NCBI GenBank assembly: GCA_937969445.1
Contig: CALBVZ010000070.1
Location: forward strand, 1 to 52,048
DNA length: 52,048 bases
Direction: 5' to 3'
Origin: an uncultured Octadecabacter sp.
Lineage (GTDB): Bacteria; Pseudomonadota; Alphaproteobacteria; Rhodobacterales; Rhodobacteraceae
Shown here: one piece after another, positions 7,529 to 16,234 of the stretch
Layout: every line of letters begins with the position of its first letter
How positions within the stretch are numbered: position 1 is the stretch's first letter
The notes under the pieces: generated by a model
What the model was told of the DNA's origin: nothing
The model's input: only the letters and a program-made list of their open reading frames with translations
Databases searched by the model: none
Translations under genes and position numbers: made by a program

Positions 7529-8437
7529 TTAGGTCGCCAAACTGCCTGCAATTTGGGCAGCAAGACGTGCATTGTTTCGAACCAGTGCGATATTCGCCGT
7601 TAATGACGCCCCATCGGTCAGCTCAAGGATACGACCTAGCAGGAACGGCGTTACGCCTTTGGCGCTGATACCTTGTACGTCAGCTTCCGCCAAAGCCTGC
7701 GCAATAATCGGAGCGAGGGTTTCAGCTGGGATTTGTGTGTCGCTTGGGATCGGGTTTGCGACCAACTGCCCACCGGGTAGGCCCATTGCGACACGCATTT
7801 CATGTGCCGCAGCGATGTCAGCCGCGCTGTCCATGCGCAGGGGCGCGGGCAGGGGCGATGTGGCGGACCAGAACGCGGGTAAGGTGTCTTGACCGTACAC
7901 GATGACAGGCACCCCCAACGTTTCGAGAACTTCGTAGGTTTTCTCAAGATCCAGAATGGCTTTTGCACCAGCTGCAACAACGGTCACGGGCGTTTGGGCC
8001 AACTCGTTCAGGTCAGCGGAAATGTCGAACGTGGTTTCCGCACCTTTATGGACGCCACCGATGCCGCCTGTGGCAAACACTTTGATACCTGCCAGATGTG
8101 CCGCGATCATCGTGGCGGCCACGGTTGTCGCACCTGTGCCACCTGTCGCGATGCAAGCCGCGATATCTGCACGGCTGAGCTTGGCGACGTTTTGGGCTTG
8201 GCCGAGCGTGTCGAGTTCTACGTCTGTAAGACCAATGTGCAATGTCCCGTTCAATACGGCGATGGTTGCAGGAACTGCACCACCAGCGCGTACTTCTTCC
8301 TCGACCAGTCGCGCTGTTTCGACGTTCTGCGGGTAAGGCATGCCGTGGGTAATGATTGTGGATTCAAGCGCAACGATAGGTGTGCCGTTCTTTTTGGCGG
8401 CTGCGACGTCTGGCGCGAAGGTCATAGGGATGGTCAT
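7529..8437 (-). CDS. psuG: Pseudouridine-5'-phosphate glycosidase
   Basis: A 302-residue enzyme that cleaves the C-C glycosidic bond of pseudouridine 5'-phosphate to uracil and ribose 5-phosphate in the cytosol. Family features seen: VALESTIITHGMPYPQN near residue 22, GTLHIGLT, a glycine-rich FATGGIGGVHKGAETTFD stretch around 120-138, and GQDTLPAFW. It uses a divalent metal and forms a Lys adduct in the characterised E. coli enzyme YeiN. Its start overlaps the stop of the kinase gene by four bases (ATGA). Kinase and glycosidase thus form a coupled two-step pathway for RNA-derived pseudouridine. Confidence 0.93.
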   Translation of the reverse strand: MTIPMTFAPDVAAAKKNGTPIVALESTIITHGMPYPQNVETARLVEEEVRAGGAVPATIAVLNGTLHIGLTDVELDTLGQAQNVAKLSRADIAACIATGGTGATTVAATMIAAHLAGIKVFATGGIGGVHKGAETTFDISADLNELAQTPVTVVAAGAKAILDLEKTYEVLETLGVPVIVYGQDTLPAFWSATSPLPAPLRMDSAADIAAAHEMRVAMGLPGGQLVANPIPSDTQIPAETLAPIIAQALAEADVQGISAKGVTPFLLGRILELTDGASLTANIALVRNNARLAAQIAGSLAT

Positions 8438-9336
8438 GAAGGTGTTTCTCCGGAAACGTAAGTTGCGGCAGCGTTGAGGGCGCGTTCCAGCGCGGCTTGG
8501 CGCGGCATGCCTTGGATTTCTGACGCGATGTGCGCCGCCATAAACGTATCACCTGCACCCGTAACGCGGGTGACAAGGACTTCTGGGGGCTGCGCCGTTA
8601 GGATGTCACTGTTCAGGCATTCGGCGGCGGTATTGCCACCATCGGTCACAAGGGCGCGGTGCACACCACGTTCCGTCAGTGCCTTGGCGCCGTCTTGTGC
8701 CGTTTCAAATGTGGTTTGGCACAGCAATCCAGCTTCTTCGAGGTTCACATAAAGCGTCGCGGATGGGTGCCCTACAAGGGCCAGTAGGCGTTCCGCCTTA
8801 CCAGGTGACGCAGGTGCGACCCGCAGGTCGGACGCGGCAAACAGTGGGGAATTGGCAATATCGGCCAGCAGATCACGGGTGAGGTTGCCATCCAGCGCCA
8901 CAAGGCCGGACCAAGGCGTGGTTTCACTGCCCAACGTGCCGTCAGACATGGGGCGGAGGATTTTGGTGCCAGCCTGCTCAAGTGAATGTGCGTCCGCAAT
9001 GGCCGCAATCAACCCGTTCGCGCCCTCAATCGCCATGTAGGAATCTGTTGGCAAGTCTTCCGAGCGGTAAACGTAATCGGTTATAATGCCTAGGCGCGCA
9101 GCCTCTCCGACGAGCTCATCCCCTTCAACGTCGCGGCCAACGGCGGATAGGGCGGCGGGTGTCAGGCCGAAGTTGTTCAGCGTCATTGCGATGTTCATCG
9201 CGACGCCGCCAGGCAGGCGCGTTATACGACCCGGTACATCAGATCCTGCGCGCATGCTGCTGGATGAGCGTCCGATGATGTCCCAAAGGAAGGAACCGAT
9301 ACAAAGAATGTCAGGTTGTTTCATAGGGAAGTTCAT
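8434..9336 (-). CDS. psuK: Pseudouridine kinase (PfkB family)
   Basis: A carbohydrate kinase of the PfkB/ribokinase family, about 300 residues, that phosphorylates pseudouridine ahead of PsuG. The N-terminal substrate region has PDILCIGS, a GG-A-N pattern (PGGVAMNIA), and near the C-terminus the ATP and catalytic motif GAGDTF with its base Asp. I chose the ATG ending at 9336. The frame is open up to a TTG at 9360, and an ATG at 9324 is also possible. None has a strong ribosome binding site. Pseudouridine specificity is taken from the four-base overlap with psuG, since PfkB sequences alone do not decide the substrate. Confidence 0.85.
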   Translation of the reverse strand: MNFPMKQPDILCIGSFLWDIIGRSSSSMRAGSDVPGRITRLPGGVAMNIAMTLNNFGLTPAALSAVGRDVEGDELVGEAARLGIITDYVYRSEDLPTDSYMAIEGANGLIAAIADAHSLEQAGTKILRPMSDGTLGSETTPWSGLVALDGNLTRDLLADIANSPLFAASDLRVAPASPGKAERLLALVGHPSATLYVNLEEAGLLCQTTFETAQDGAKALTERGVHRALVTDGGNTAAECLNSDILTAQPPEVLVTRVTGAGDTFMAAHIASEIQGMPRQAALERALNAAATYVSGETPS

Positions 9337-9486
9337 GGCGCGGCCAGTGCGCAAGGTCAACGGGGTGTGTGAGGTATGGAATGCCTGACCTTACTGTCGT
9401 GCGAGGAACTGGCGTATATGAACGATGTTCATAAAACGAAAGTTTCTCAACTTTCAATCAATTTATACTTCTGCGAAGGTTGCCAC

Positions 9487-10158
9487 ATGATGCGATTTTT
9501 AGATGCCACGCTCGGTAAGTGGACACGCCATTTCTTTTTTGTGCTGCTGCGCACCTACTATGGGCTGTTTTACAATGTCAGCGCGTCCGGCAAGCACTTG
9601 TTGCAGGCCCAGCCAGGTACGTTGATTTTGGCAACACACGTCAGCCGCCATGACGGGCCGCTTATTGCTACAACGCTTTATTCGACGACACGTGTGCGCC
9701 CGACAGTTCACTATGACGAATATCACAATTGGGCGCAGTGGTTCCCGATGTATGTAGCGGGGGCCGTGCCGATGAGTTCGCCCAAAACGTGGCCCGAGGA
9801 AAAGCGCGCCCAGCGCAAGATTGAGACCTTGGAGAAAATTCATACGCTTTTGGGGGACGGAAATTCCATTCTGCTGTTCCCTGCGGGGCAAGTGCGTCGG
9901 CAACCCGAAGAAATTGTGAAACCTTATCTGTCAGGGGTTCATGAAATCCTACGGGCCGAGCCTGACACCCCTGTGATGCTGTTGCGCCTTGATGGATTGG
10001 GAAAGTTCCAACGCGCCACCCATGATCTGTTCTGGAGCTTCATTGGCCGCAAGAAAGGTCGCCGTCATGTTAGCCTTGATTTGCAACCGATTGAGCTGGA
10101 CGCAAACATGGAATTGGAAGCGTTTAACGCAGATCTGGCGCGGTTGTTGAATTCGTAA
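9487..10158 (+). CDS. PlsC-like 1-acylglycerol-3-phosphate acyltransferase family protein
   Basis: A 223-residue member of the glycerolipid acyltransferase family. It has the catalytic HX4D box as HVSRHD at residues 51-56 and the substrate motif FPAG at 131-134. Only one weak hydrophobic segment is present near residues 14-30, so it is probably membrane-associated. The start at 9487 is preferred because GAAGG lies seven bases upstream and the family homology begins there. The longer frame from 9376 adds 37 residues without homology. The exact acyl acceptor (phospholipid, ornithine lipid or other) is not shown. The gene is monocistronic, divergent from psuK, and followed by a remnant of another gene on the opposite strand. 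Confidence 0.8.
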   Translation: MMRFLDATLGKWTRHFFFVLLRTYYGLFYNVSASGKHLLQAQPGTLILATHVSRHDGPLIATTLYSTTRVRPTVHYDEYHNWAQWFPMYVAGAVPMSSPKTWPEEKRAQRKIETLEKIHTLLGDGNSILLFPAGQVRRQPEEIVKPYLSGVHEILRAEPDTPVMLLRLDGLGKFQRATHDLFWSFIGRKKGRRHVSLDLQPIELDANMELEAFNADLARLLNS

Positions 10159-10164
10159 GGGGCA

Positions 10165-10272
10165 CTATTCAACTGCTTGCCCAATGATCGTCATTGCGAT
10201 GCCAATACAGGCCGAAACATCAAAGAAAATAGCGAAATAGGTTGACGTTGCGAAGCGGCCTAAAAAAATGTT
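10165..10272 (-). pseudogene. C-terminal remnant of a small membrane transporter (SMR/DMT-like)
   Basis: On the minus strand the gap between the acyltransferase and the decarboxylase contains 35 in-frame codons ending in TAG (10165-10167). They read as a hydrophobic tail with YFAIFFD followed by IGIAMTIIG. Drug/metabolite and small multidrug-resistance proteins end in a very similar last helix. The frame is blocked upstream by a stop at 10273-10275, and the decarboxylase RBS begins right after. It therefore looks like the surviving 3' end of a gene removed by deletion. The identification rests on a short stretch. Confidence 0.35.
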
Positions 10273-10308
10273 CTAAGACCGCAACACTGCTTTCAGAAAG
10301 GCTGAGCT

Positions 10309-11727
10309 ATGACGCATGAAGGTGCCCACCTTGACCCAGAGAACTGGGATGAATTCAGCCGCGACATGCACAAACTTATGGATCAATGCCTTGATCGTAT
10401 GAAGCAAGCGAGAGATCTGCCTTGGCAACCGAAGCCGAATGATCTTAACGAACGGTTGACACTGCAAGACGCAGAAACAGGGGCGGGCACTGCGCAAACC
10501 TTCGACCAACTAACATCTGAAATCATGCCTTATGCCACGGGCAACACACACCCGAATTTCTTTGGTTGGGTACACGGCGCTGGTTTGCCTGTCTCTGTTG
10601 GGGCCGAGCTTGTGGCGGCCACGATGAACAGCAATTGCGGTGGCCGTGATCACGGTGCCATCGAGGTAGAGCGCGCAACGCTGGATTGGTTGCTGGGGGT
10701 TTCGGGCATGCCCAGCGCGGCCTCGGCGGTCTTAACGACGGGAACGTCACAAGCGACAATTCTTGCCCTCATTGCCGCGCGCAATCGCCAGTTTGGTCAC
10801 GATGTTCGAAAGACCGGCATTCAATCCCTGCCAAAGGTCGCAGTTTATGTCCGCAAAGGGACCCATTCGTGCATTAGCAAAGCGCTTGAGGCGATTGGCT
10901 ACGGATCGGATGCAATTCATGTTGTTGATACGGACGACAACATGAAGATGAACTTAACATCACTGGCAAACGCCGTGGCAGCAGACCGTGCGGCGGGCAG
11001 GGTGCCTTTGGCGGTTGTCGGAACCGCCGGATCCGTGAACACCGGATCGTTTGATGAATTGGACCAGATTGCCGATTTCTGTGCCGAGCAGGACATTTGG
11101 TTTCATGTAGATGCGGCTTTCGGCTTTTGGGCCAAGCTGGCCGACGATCCATGGAAACAGCTGACCAACGGAATGGAACGGGCCAATTCGATTTCTTGCG
11201 ATTTTCATAAGTGGTTGTCCGTCCCATACGATTGCGGGGCATGCATGATTTATGACCGGACGTTGCACTTGGACAGCTTCACCTCACGCCCGAATTATCT
11301 AGAACAACAAGATGCGGGTCTTGGCGGCGGCGACGTCTGGTATTGTGATTATGGGCTTGAGTTGTCCCGCGGCTTCAGAGCGCTGAAAGTCTGGACAGCA
11401 ATTAAGTCCATCGGGACCGAGGCGTTTTCGAAATCCATTACCGACAATTGTAAGCAGGCCAATTTGATGGCTGACTTGGTTGGGGAATCCGACCTGCTAG
11501 AGCTCGCGTTTCCGGTGGCGTCCAATGTGTGCTGTTTCTCTGTTGCTTATGGAGACGTGAACAAAATCGCGGCTGAGCTTCAGCTAAGCGGCGAGGCGGT
11601 TTTTTCGACGACCGTTATTCGCGGGAAACCTTGTCTGCGTGCCGCGCTGGTGAACCACCGCACGACGTCTGACAACATCCGCCAATCGATCAAAGCTGTT
11701 GAGGATGCCGTAAGTCGTTGTAAATAA
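10309..11727 (+). CDS. Pyridoxal-phosphate-dependent group II decarboxylase
   Basis: A 472-residue cytosolic PLP enzyme of the glutamate/aromatic amino acid decarboxylase family. The cofactor Lys301 is seen in DFHKWLSVPYDCG. Asp268, which pairs with the pyridine nitrogen, is in HVDAAFG. The N-terminal HPNFFGWVHG region (81-90) matches the family's substrate loop. Length and order fit group II decarboxylases acting on Tyr, Trp, DOPA or Glu; the substrate cannot be fixed from sequence alone. The ATG at 10309 has AAAGG at a good distance. There is no transporter or antiporter neighbour that would suggest acid resistance. It ends 39 bases before the convergent DUF4198 gene. Confidence 0.87.
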   Translation: MTHEGAHLDPENWDEFSRDMHKLMDQCLDRMKQARDLPWQPKPNDLNERLTLQDAETGAGTAQTFDQLTSEIMPYATGNTHPNFFGWVHGAGLPVSVGAELVAATMNSNCGGRDHGAIEVERATLDWLLGVSGMPSAASAVLTTGTSQATILALIAARNRQFGHDVRKTGIQSLPKVAVYVRKGTHSCISKALEAIGYGSDAIHVVDTDDNMKMNLTSLANAVAADRAAGRVPLAVVGTAGSVNTGSFDELDQIADFCAEQDIWFHVDAAFGFWAKLADDPWKQLTNGMERANSISCDFHKWLSVPYDCGACMIYDRTLHLDSFTSRPNYLEQQDAGLGGGDVWYCDYGLELSRGFRALKVWTAIKSIGTEAFSKSITDNCKQANLMADLVGESDLLELAFPVASNVCCFSVAYGDVNKIAAELQLSGEAVFSTTVIRGKPCLRAALVNHRTTSDNIRQSIKAVEDAVSRCK

Positions 11728-11766
11728 GCCTGTTCGCACGGTCGCAGGACGGCGCCAAGCCACCAT

Positions 11767-12573
11767 TTACTCTGCTGGAACACTGAACGTCAGGGCCGCC
11801 CACAGGGTTTCCCATTCAATATCGGCATCACCGACAAGTTCTGGGTCTGGTTCGCGCAGCACCACCGCATCGACAAGATAGCTGTGGCCTGCTTTGACGG
11901 GTAGGGTGGCAATGCCCATCGCATCTGTGCGGTGCAGGGTAACGGTGACGGTGCCGTCAGGTGCCTTTTCAAACAGCTCAACTTGGGCATCGGGGCGCAT
12001 GTCGCCAAGGTAGTAAAGTTGAACGCGGATGCCGTTGCTCAGATCATCTATATAGGGGTTGTCGAGTGCGACAAACTCGGTCGCGAGACCAGTGTTGAAA
12101 TCACGCCCCATCGCGTTGCCAACACCAACGAGGGTCTTGGCAAACCGCCAGTACCCTTCGGTGAATCCGGTACGGGGCAGGCCGCGGGCATCGTGGATGG
12201 CCTCAATGTCGGCGAAATCCTTATGTTCAGCAAAGGCCATAAACTTGGCCCATTCCGAATAGCTGATTGTTGCAAGGCGCGACTGGTAGCTAATAACGTG
12301 CAATCCCTCAGCCAGAGGGTCGATATTCAAAGCAGGTCGTGCCCCAAGGCGGTTTTCCACGTTACTCTGACGCATGCCCGCTGCAACCGTGAAACGTTCA
12401 AACCGTTGGGGGAGATATCCCAGATGCGACCCTGCGAACTCTTGCCCATTGATCAGCTCGCCGCTAATCGTTGCATCTGAATCAACTTGATACGCCAATG
12501 GTTCAATCCAGAATTCATGGGATTGGGCGGGTAGGGCGGCAAAGACTGTTAGAAGGATGGCGAGTATGCGCAT
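11767..12573 (-). CDS. DUF4198 periplasmic protein (putative metal uptake accessory)
   Basis: A 268-residue exported protein. The signal peptide at residues 1-18 ends PAQS and is followed by HEFWIEP, the standard DUF4198 start, in which His residues close to the cleavage site may bind metal. The C-terminal part has the beta-sandwich features of the family (RVQLYYLGDMRPDAQVELFE, AGHSYLVDAVVL, ALTFSVP). Members are often found with nickel or cobalt transporters. Here the partner is the divergent HupE/UreJ gene, whose start is only 37 bases away. The ATG at 12573 is selected for the signal peptide and the GGAG upstream; an upstream in-frame extension to 12699 would run into the neighbouring gene. 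Confidence 0.8.
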   Translation of the reverse strand: MRILAILLTVFAALPAQSHEFWIEPLAYQVDSDATISGELINGQEFAGSHLGYLPQRFERFTVAAGMRQSNVENRLGARPALNIDPLAEGLHVISYQSRLATISYSEWAKFMAFAEHKDFADIEAIHDARGLPRTGFTEGYWRFAKTLVGVGNAMGRDFNTGLATEFVALDNPYIDDLSNGIRVQLYYLGDMRPDAQVELFEKAPDGTVTVTLHRTDAMGIATLPVKAGHSYLVDAVVLREPDPELVGDADIEWETLWAALTFSVPAE

Positions 12574-12610
12574 GGGGAACTCCGTTTGGGCTGGCACAAA
12601 GGTGACATTC

Positions 12611-13918
12611 ATGCGGGTGGTGTCAATGGCTGCCCTCGTTTGGATCACACTCGCGTCATTCGCTACCGCCCATGAAGTGTTCCCGACAATTGGTGACATG
12701 GAGGTCGTGGACGATCAGATCACGTTCCGCCTTGAGGGAAACTTCGAAAGCATTGTTGCCGGAATCGATTTGGACGGTCTGGAAGACACAGAAGCCGCGC
12801 CAGAAGCGGATATTTACGACAACCTTCGCGCGCTTGAGTCTGATGCCTTTGCGGCCCAAATGCAGGACTATTGGCCAACTATGGCGGATGAAATTACCGT
12901 CTTGTCGGGGGGGGAGCCGGTCGCACTGTCACTGACATCGTTTGACGTGCCTGAGGTTGGCAATGTCGAGGTCGTGCGCCAATCTACGCTGGTTTTTCAA
13001 GGCAGGCTCCCGGAGGGCGCCCAGGATATGCAGATCGAATGGCCGTCAGAATATGGCGTGCTTGTTTTGCGTCAGGTGGGCGTTGAAGGTGGATGGGATG
13101 GCTATTTGTCCGGCGGTGGCCTGACAGATCCAGTGTCCCTAACGGGTGGCGATGAAATGTCTGGCGGTGAGGCGTTTGTGCGTTTCATCCCTGTTGGTGT
13201 TGAACACATTGTTCCGCTGGGGTTGGATCACATTCTGTTCGTGCTGGGCTTGTTCTTCTTGTCCGTCAAAATGCGCCCGCTGCTTTGGCAGGTAACTGCG
13301 TTTACGGCAGCCCACACTGTGACATTGGCGCTGGCGACAATGGGCTACGTCAACATTCCAGACGAGCATATGTGGATCGTTGAAAGCATCATCGCAGCAT
13401 CGATTGTTTATGTCGCCGTCGAGAACATCTTTACGGATGGTCTGAACCCGTGGAGACCCGCGATTATCTTCTGTTTCGGCCTGCTACACGGGCTGGGCTT
13501 TGCGTCGGTTCTGACGGCCTATGGTCTGCCAGATGGCGCTGTTTTGCCAGCGTTGCTCGGCTTTAACATCGGCGTCGAACTGGGCCAACTTTTGTGCATC
13601 GCGATTGCCTTTATCATAGTGGTGTCTGCGATCCGTCTGTCTGAAGACGGCAAGGTTAATAAAGCGGCGGCATGGGTCTATATGGCCATCGCTATTCTTG
13701 TTGTACCCTTGGCGATTATCCCCGTTTCAGCGCTGGGTGCAGATGCGGTCGAGGCCTACTTGCCGCTGTTGTTTATGGTTGCAGCCCTGTGCGGTTTGTG
13801 TGCGGCGTCTTGTGCAGTGGAACGGTTTGAAACCTACCGCCATATGGTCGCAATGCCAGCGAGTATCGGCATCGCGCTTATTGGCGCTTATTGGGTCGTC
13901 GAGCGCGTTTTTCTTTAG
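12611..13918 (+). CDS. HupE/UreJ family membrane protein
   Basis: A 435-residue protein with a cleavable signal (residues 1-20, ending ATA-HEV). It has an exported N-terminal domain of about 170 residues, then at least six hydrophobic helices. The family signatures are PLGLDHILFVLG, TAFTAAHTVTLALA, VESIIAASIVYVAVEN and FGLLHGLGFASV, with conserved His and Asp in the membrane that could carry a metal ion. Known HupE/UreJ relatives transport nickel; the two-domain version with an N-terminal periplasmic part has also been linked to other metals. The ATG at 12611 is chosen for its signal peptide and AAAGG upstream. Pairing with DUF4198 supports a metal role. Substrate unknown. Confidence 0.82.
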   Translation: MRVVSMAALVWITLASFATAHEVFPTIGDMEVVDDQITFRLEGNFESIVAGIDLDGLEDTEAAPEADIYDNLRALESDAFAAQMQDYWPTMADEITVLSGGEPVALSLTSFDVPEVGNVEVVRQSTLVFQGRLPEGAQDMQIEWPSEYGVLVLRQVGVEGGWDGYLSGGGLTDPVSLTGGDEMSGGEAFVRFIPVGVEHIVPLGLDHILFVLGLFFLSVKMRPLLWQVTAFTAAHTVTLALATMGYVNIPDEHMWIVESIIAASIVYVAVENIFTDGLNPWRPAIIFCFGLLHGLGFASVLTAYGLPDGAVLPALLGFNIGVELGQLLCIAIAFIIVVSAIRLSEDGKVNKAAAWVYMAIAILVVPLAIIPVSALGADAVEAYLPLLFMVAALCGLCAASCAVERFETYRHMVAMPASIGIALIGAYWVVERVFL

Positions 13919-14020
13919 CTCCACAAATTCAGTCAAAATCGCAACATGATGTTGGCTTATAGTAACGAGTTGTTAGGGGCTGTCGCGTAACACCATACAA
14001 GAAGGATTTTTTGGTGTTTT

Positions 14021-15160
14021 ATGGACGAGCTTCTGTCACTTGCAAATATAGTTCTGGACCCGATCACTCTGATCTTGGCGCTGATATTGATTGTTAGCAT
14101 CGTCAAGCGAAACAACCAGTCCGAGCTGAAAAGCCGGCTGGTGATCGCAACCTTATTTTCCGGCACGCTGATTATTTCCATGTCTAACCCGATTGATCTT
14201 GGGGAAGGCGGCATTCACGATATGTGCGGGCTTATCATTGGCGTCTCGGTTGCGTTGTTTGGACCGATGGTCGGTGTGCTGACATTGGCGACAGGATTGG
14301 TGGTGCGCACTGGCGTAGGCGGGCCGGGAATGGCCGCAGGCTTTATCTCGATGTTCGCGACTTTCGCCGGCGGGTCAATCTGGCGCTATCTTTTCCATGA
14401 CGCGGAATATTCGCTTATAACCAAATCCATTCTTTTGGGCCTTTTGATGTCCTTGCATCTCGCAGGGTTAGCTCTTTTTCCAGTCGATTTAGCACTCCAA
14501 CTTCTTATTCAATTGGGACCGTATTACATCGTTGGAAATATCGTTGGCGCACTCGTATTCAACTATTTTTTGGGCGGCGAAATGTCGTTCTTGTCAGAGG
14601 CGGAAGCCCATAGAATCGGTGCGAACACAGACCACCTAACGGGGCTTTTAAACAGGCGCGGATTGGAAGGCGCTTTGCCAAACTTGAAGACAGACTTTGC
14701 ACCGATGAAAGGGCGCGCTTTACTTTACTTTGATGTCGATAACTTCAAAACGTCCAATGACAAATATGGCCACGCTTTTGGCGACGACCTATTGGTCGGT
14801 ATTTCTGAACGCATTTCAACTCATTTACGTAGGCACGATGTGTTTGCGCGCATGGGGGGGGATGAATTTGCGGTCATTTTGCCTGAAGTGGATATCGAAG
14901 AAGCGCGCTTTGTTGCTGAAAGATGCCGCGCGGTTGTTGGAGATGAAGCATTTACCTACGAGGAACATAACGTCTCAGTGACCTTAAGCATCGGCGCTGT
15001 TTGGCTGGATGAACCAAGCGAAATGGCCGAGATGATAGAAGCCGCTGATAGGGCGATGTATCAAGCCAAAGTAAGCGGGCGAAATGTTGTCGTGTTCCTT
15101 GAAAATCACAGTAATAATACGCTTAGAAGAACGTTCCATAACGCGCCTAAGGTCGCCTAA
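14021..15160 (+). CDS. Membrane diguanylate cyclase (LytS-like 5TM + GGDEF)
   Basis: A 379-residue enzyme predicted to make cyclic di-GMP. Five to six hydrophobic segments in residues 10-185 resemble the 5TMR-LYT sensor module; the HDMCGLIIGVSVALFGP and RTGVGGPGM stretches are typical. A GGDEF domain from about residue 200 has an intact GGDEF motif at 279-283 and metal-binding Asp residues in YFDVDNFK. RRHD at 270-273, five residues before GGDEF, is an RxxD inhibitory site, so product inhibition is expected. No EAL domain is present. The gene is monocistronic, upstream of rpsB, and its ligand is unknown. Confidence 0.9.
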   Translation: MDELLSLANIVLDPITLILALILIVSIVKRNNQSELKSRLVIATLFSGTLIISMSNPIDLGEGGIHDMCGLIIGVSVALFGPMVGVLTLATGLVVRTGVGGPGMAAGFISMFATFAGGSIWRYLFHDAEYSLITKSILLGLLMSLHLAGLALFPVDLALQLLIQLGPYYIVGNIVGALVFNYFLGGEMSFLSEAEAHRIGANTDHLTGLLNRRGLEGALPNLKTDFAPMKGRALLYFDVDNFKTSNDKYGHAFGDDLLVGISERISTHLRRHDVFARMGGDEFAVILPEVDIEEARFVAERCRAVVGDEAFTYEEHNVSVTLSIGAVWLDEPSEMAEMIEAADRAMYQAKVSGRNVVVFLENHSNNTLRRTFHNAPKVA

Positions 15161-15226
15161 GTCAACGGCGAACCGAGGGTGTTTGATCCCGACCATAATG
15201 AGGCAGGGAAGTTTGGTGTAAATCGC

Positions 15227-15255
15227 TTGCACCTAAATCAAACCCAAACTATACG
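15227..15255 (+). promoter_or_regulatory. rpsB-tsf promoter
   Basis: TTGCAC at 15227-15232 and TATACG at 15250-15255, spacer exactly 17. The expected start is around 15262, leaving a leader of about 110 bases before rpsB. This is the best sigma-70-type match in the gap after the cyclase gene. Confidence 0.65.
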
Positions 15256-15261
15256 CGCCAC

Positions 15262-15373
15262 ACGAAATCCCCAGACGGGGGCGGGTTACTTGGGGAGAAA
15301 TCCCAAGGCATCCACCGGTTGGCGAAAGCTGATACCCCCGTCCAAGGCTAATGAAACCGGAAAGGAAACGACC
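15262..15373 (+). promoter_or_regulatory. Structured rpsB leader, candidate S2 autoregulatory site
   Basis: The untranslated leader can fold into a three-way junction. An 8-bp closing helix GACGGGGG (15274-15281)/CCCCCGTC (15335-15342) encloses a hairpin CTTGGG (15289-15294)/CCCAAG (15302-15307). It also encloses a second hairpin closed by a GAAA tetraloop at 15324-15327. The RBS AAAGGAAA follows at 15361-15368. In E. coli, S2 represses rpsB-tsf through its leader RNA; a similar role here is inference. Confidence 0.5.
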
Positions 15374-16156
15374 ATGGCTCTTCCAGAGTTTACCATGCGC
15401 CAACTGCTTGAAGCAGGCGTACACTTCGGCCACCAGAAGCAACGCTGGAACCCGAAGATGCAAGAATTCATCTACGGCGCCCGCAACGGCATCCATATCA
15501 TGGACCTTACACAGACGCTTCCAATGTTGGACGCGGCTCTTGATATCGTTCAGAAAACTGTCGCAAAAGGCGGCCGTGTATTGTTCGTTGGTACCAAGCG
15601 TCAGGCGCAGGCTCCAATCAAAGACGCTGCTGAGAAATCCGCGCAGTTCTACATGAACCACCGTTGGTTGGGTGGCACGCTCACCAACTGGCAGACTGTT
15701 TCTAAGTCTATCCAGCGCCTCAAGAACATCGACGAGGCTGCTGAGCGCGGCTTTGAAGGTCTGACCAAGAAAGAACGTCTTGGCATGGAGCGTGAGCAGG
15801 GCAAGCTTGAAGCATCCTTGGGCGGTATCCGCGAAATGGGCGGCGTGCCTGACCTGTTGTTCGTCATCGACGTCAACAAAGAAGATCTGGCCATCGCTGA
15901 AGCCAACAAACTGGGCATCCCAGTTGTGGCTGTTGTCGACACCAACTGTTCCCCAGCTGGCATCGACTACATCATCCCGGGCAACGACGACGCGGCCCGC
16001 GCGATTGCACTGTACACAGACCTCGCAGCACGCGCGGCGCTGGACGGTATGACAGCACAGATGGGTGCCGCTGGCATCGACATCGGCGAAATGGAAGCCT
16101 CTGTTGAAGAAGAGCTCGCAGAAGCAGCACCAGCTGAAGCACCTGCAGCCGAATAA
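15374..16156 (+). CDS. rpsB: 30S ribosomal protein S2
   Basis: A 260-residue small-subunit protein needed for assembly near the 3' domain of 16S rRNA and for translation initiation. Family stretches seen: [16 protein letters not shown] near residue 16, [21 protein letters not shown], and [21 protein letters not shown]. The C-terminus has an acidic Glu/Ala-rich tail common in alphaproteobacteria. The ATG at 15374 is set by homology ([15 protein letters not shown]) and a nearby AAGGAA; the frame open from 15179 is leader. It is cotranscribed with tsf, with a strong hairpin between them. Confidence 0.98.
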   Translation: MALPEFTMRQLLEAGVHFGHQKQRWNPKMQEFIYGARNGIHIMDLTQTLPMLDAALDIVQKTVAKGGRVLFVGTKRQAQAPIKDAAEKSAQFYMNHRWLGGTLTNWQTVSKSIQRLKNIDEAAERGFEGLTKKERLGMEREQGKLEASLGGIREMGGVPDLLFVIDVNKEDLAIAEANKLGIPVVAVVDTNCSPAGIDYIIPGNDDAARAIALYTDLAARAALDGMTAQMGAAGIDIGEMEASVEEELAEAAPAEAPAAE

Positions 16157-16180
16157 GGCCGCAAACGCTTATACGAATTT

Positions 16181-16204
16181 GGATGCGGGGATAGCCTCGC
16201 ATCC
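16181..16204 (+). other. Intercistronic hairpin between rpsB and tsf
   Basis: GGATGCGGGG/CCTCGCATCC forms a 10-bp stem with one G-U pair and an ATAG loop. There is no T run after it, so it is unlikely to stop transcription. It could protect the rpsB 3' end or tune the S2 to EF-Ts ratio. Confidence 0.6.
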
Positions 16205-16234
16205 ACTTCACACACATTCCAAAGGAGACCAAAG

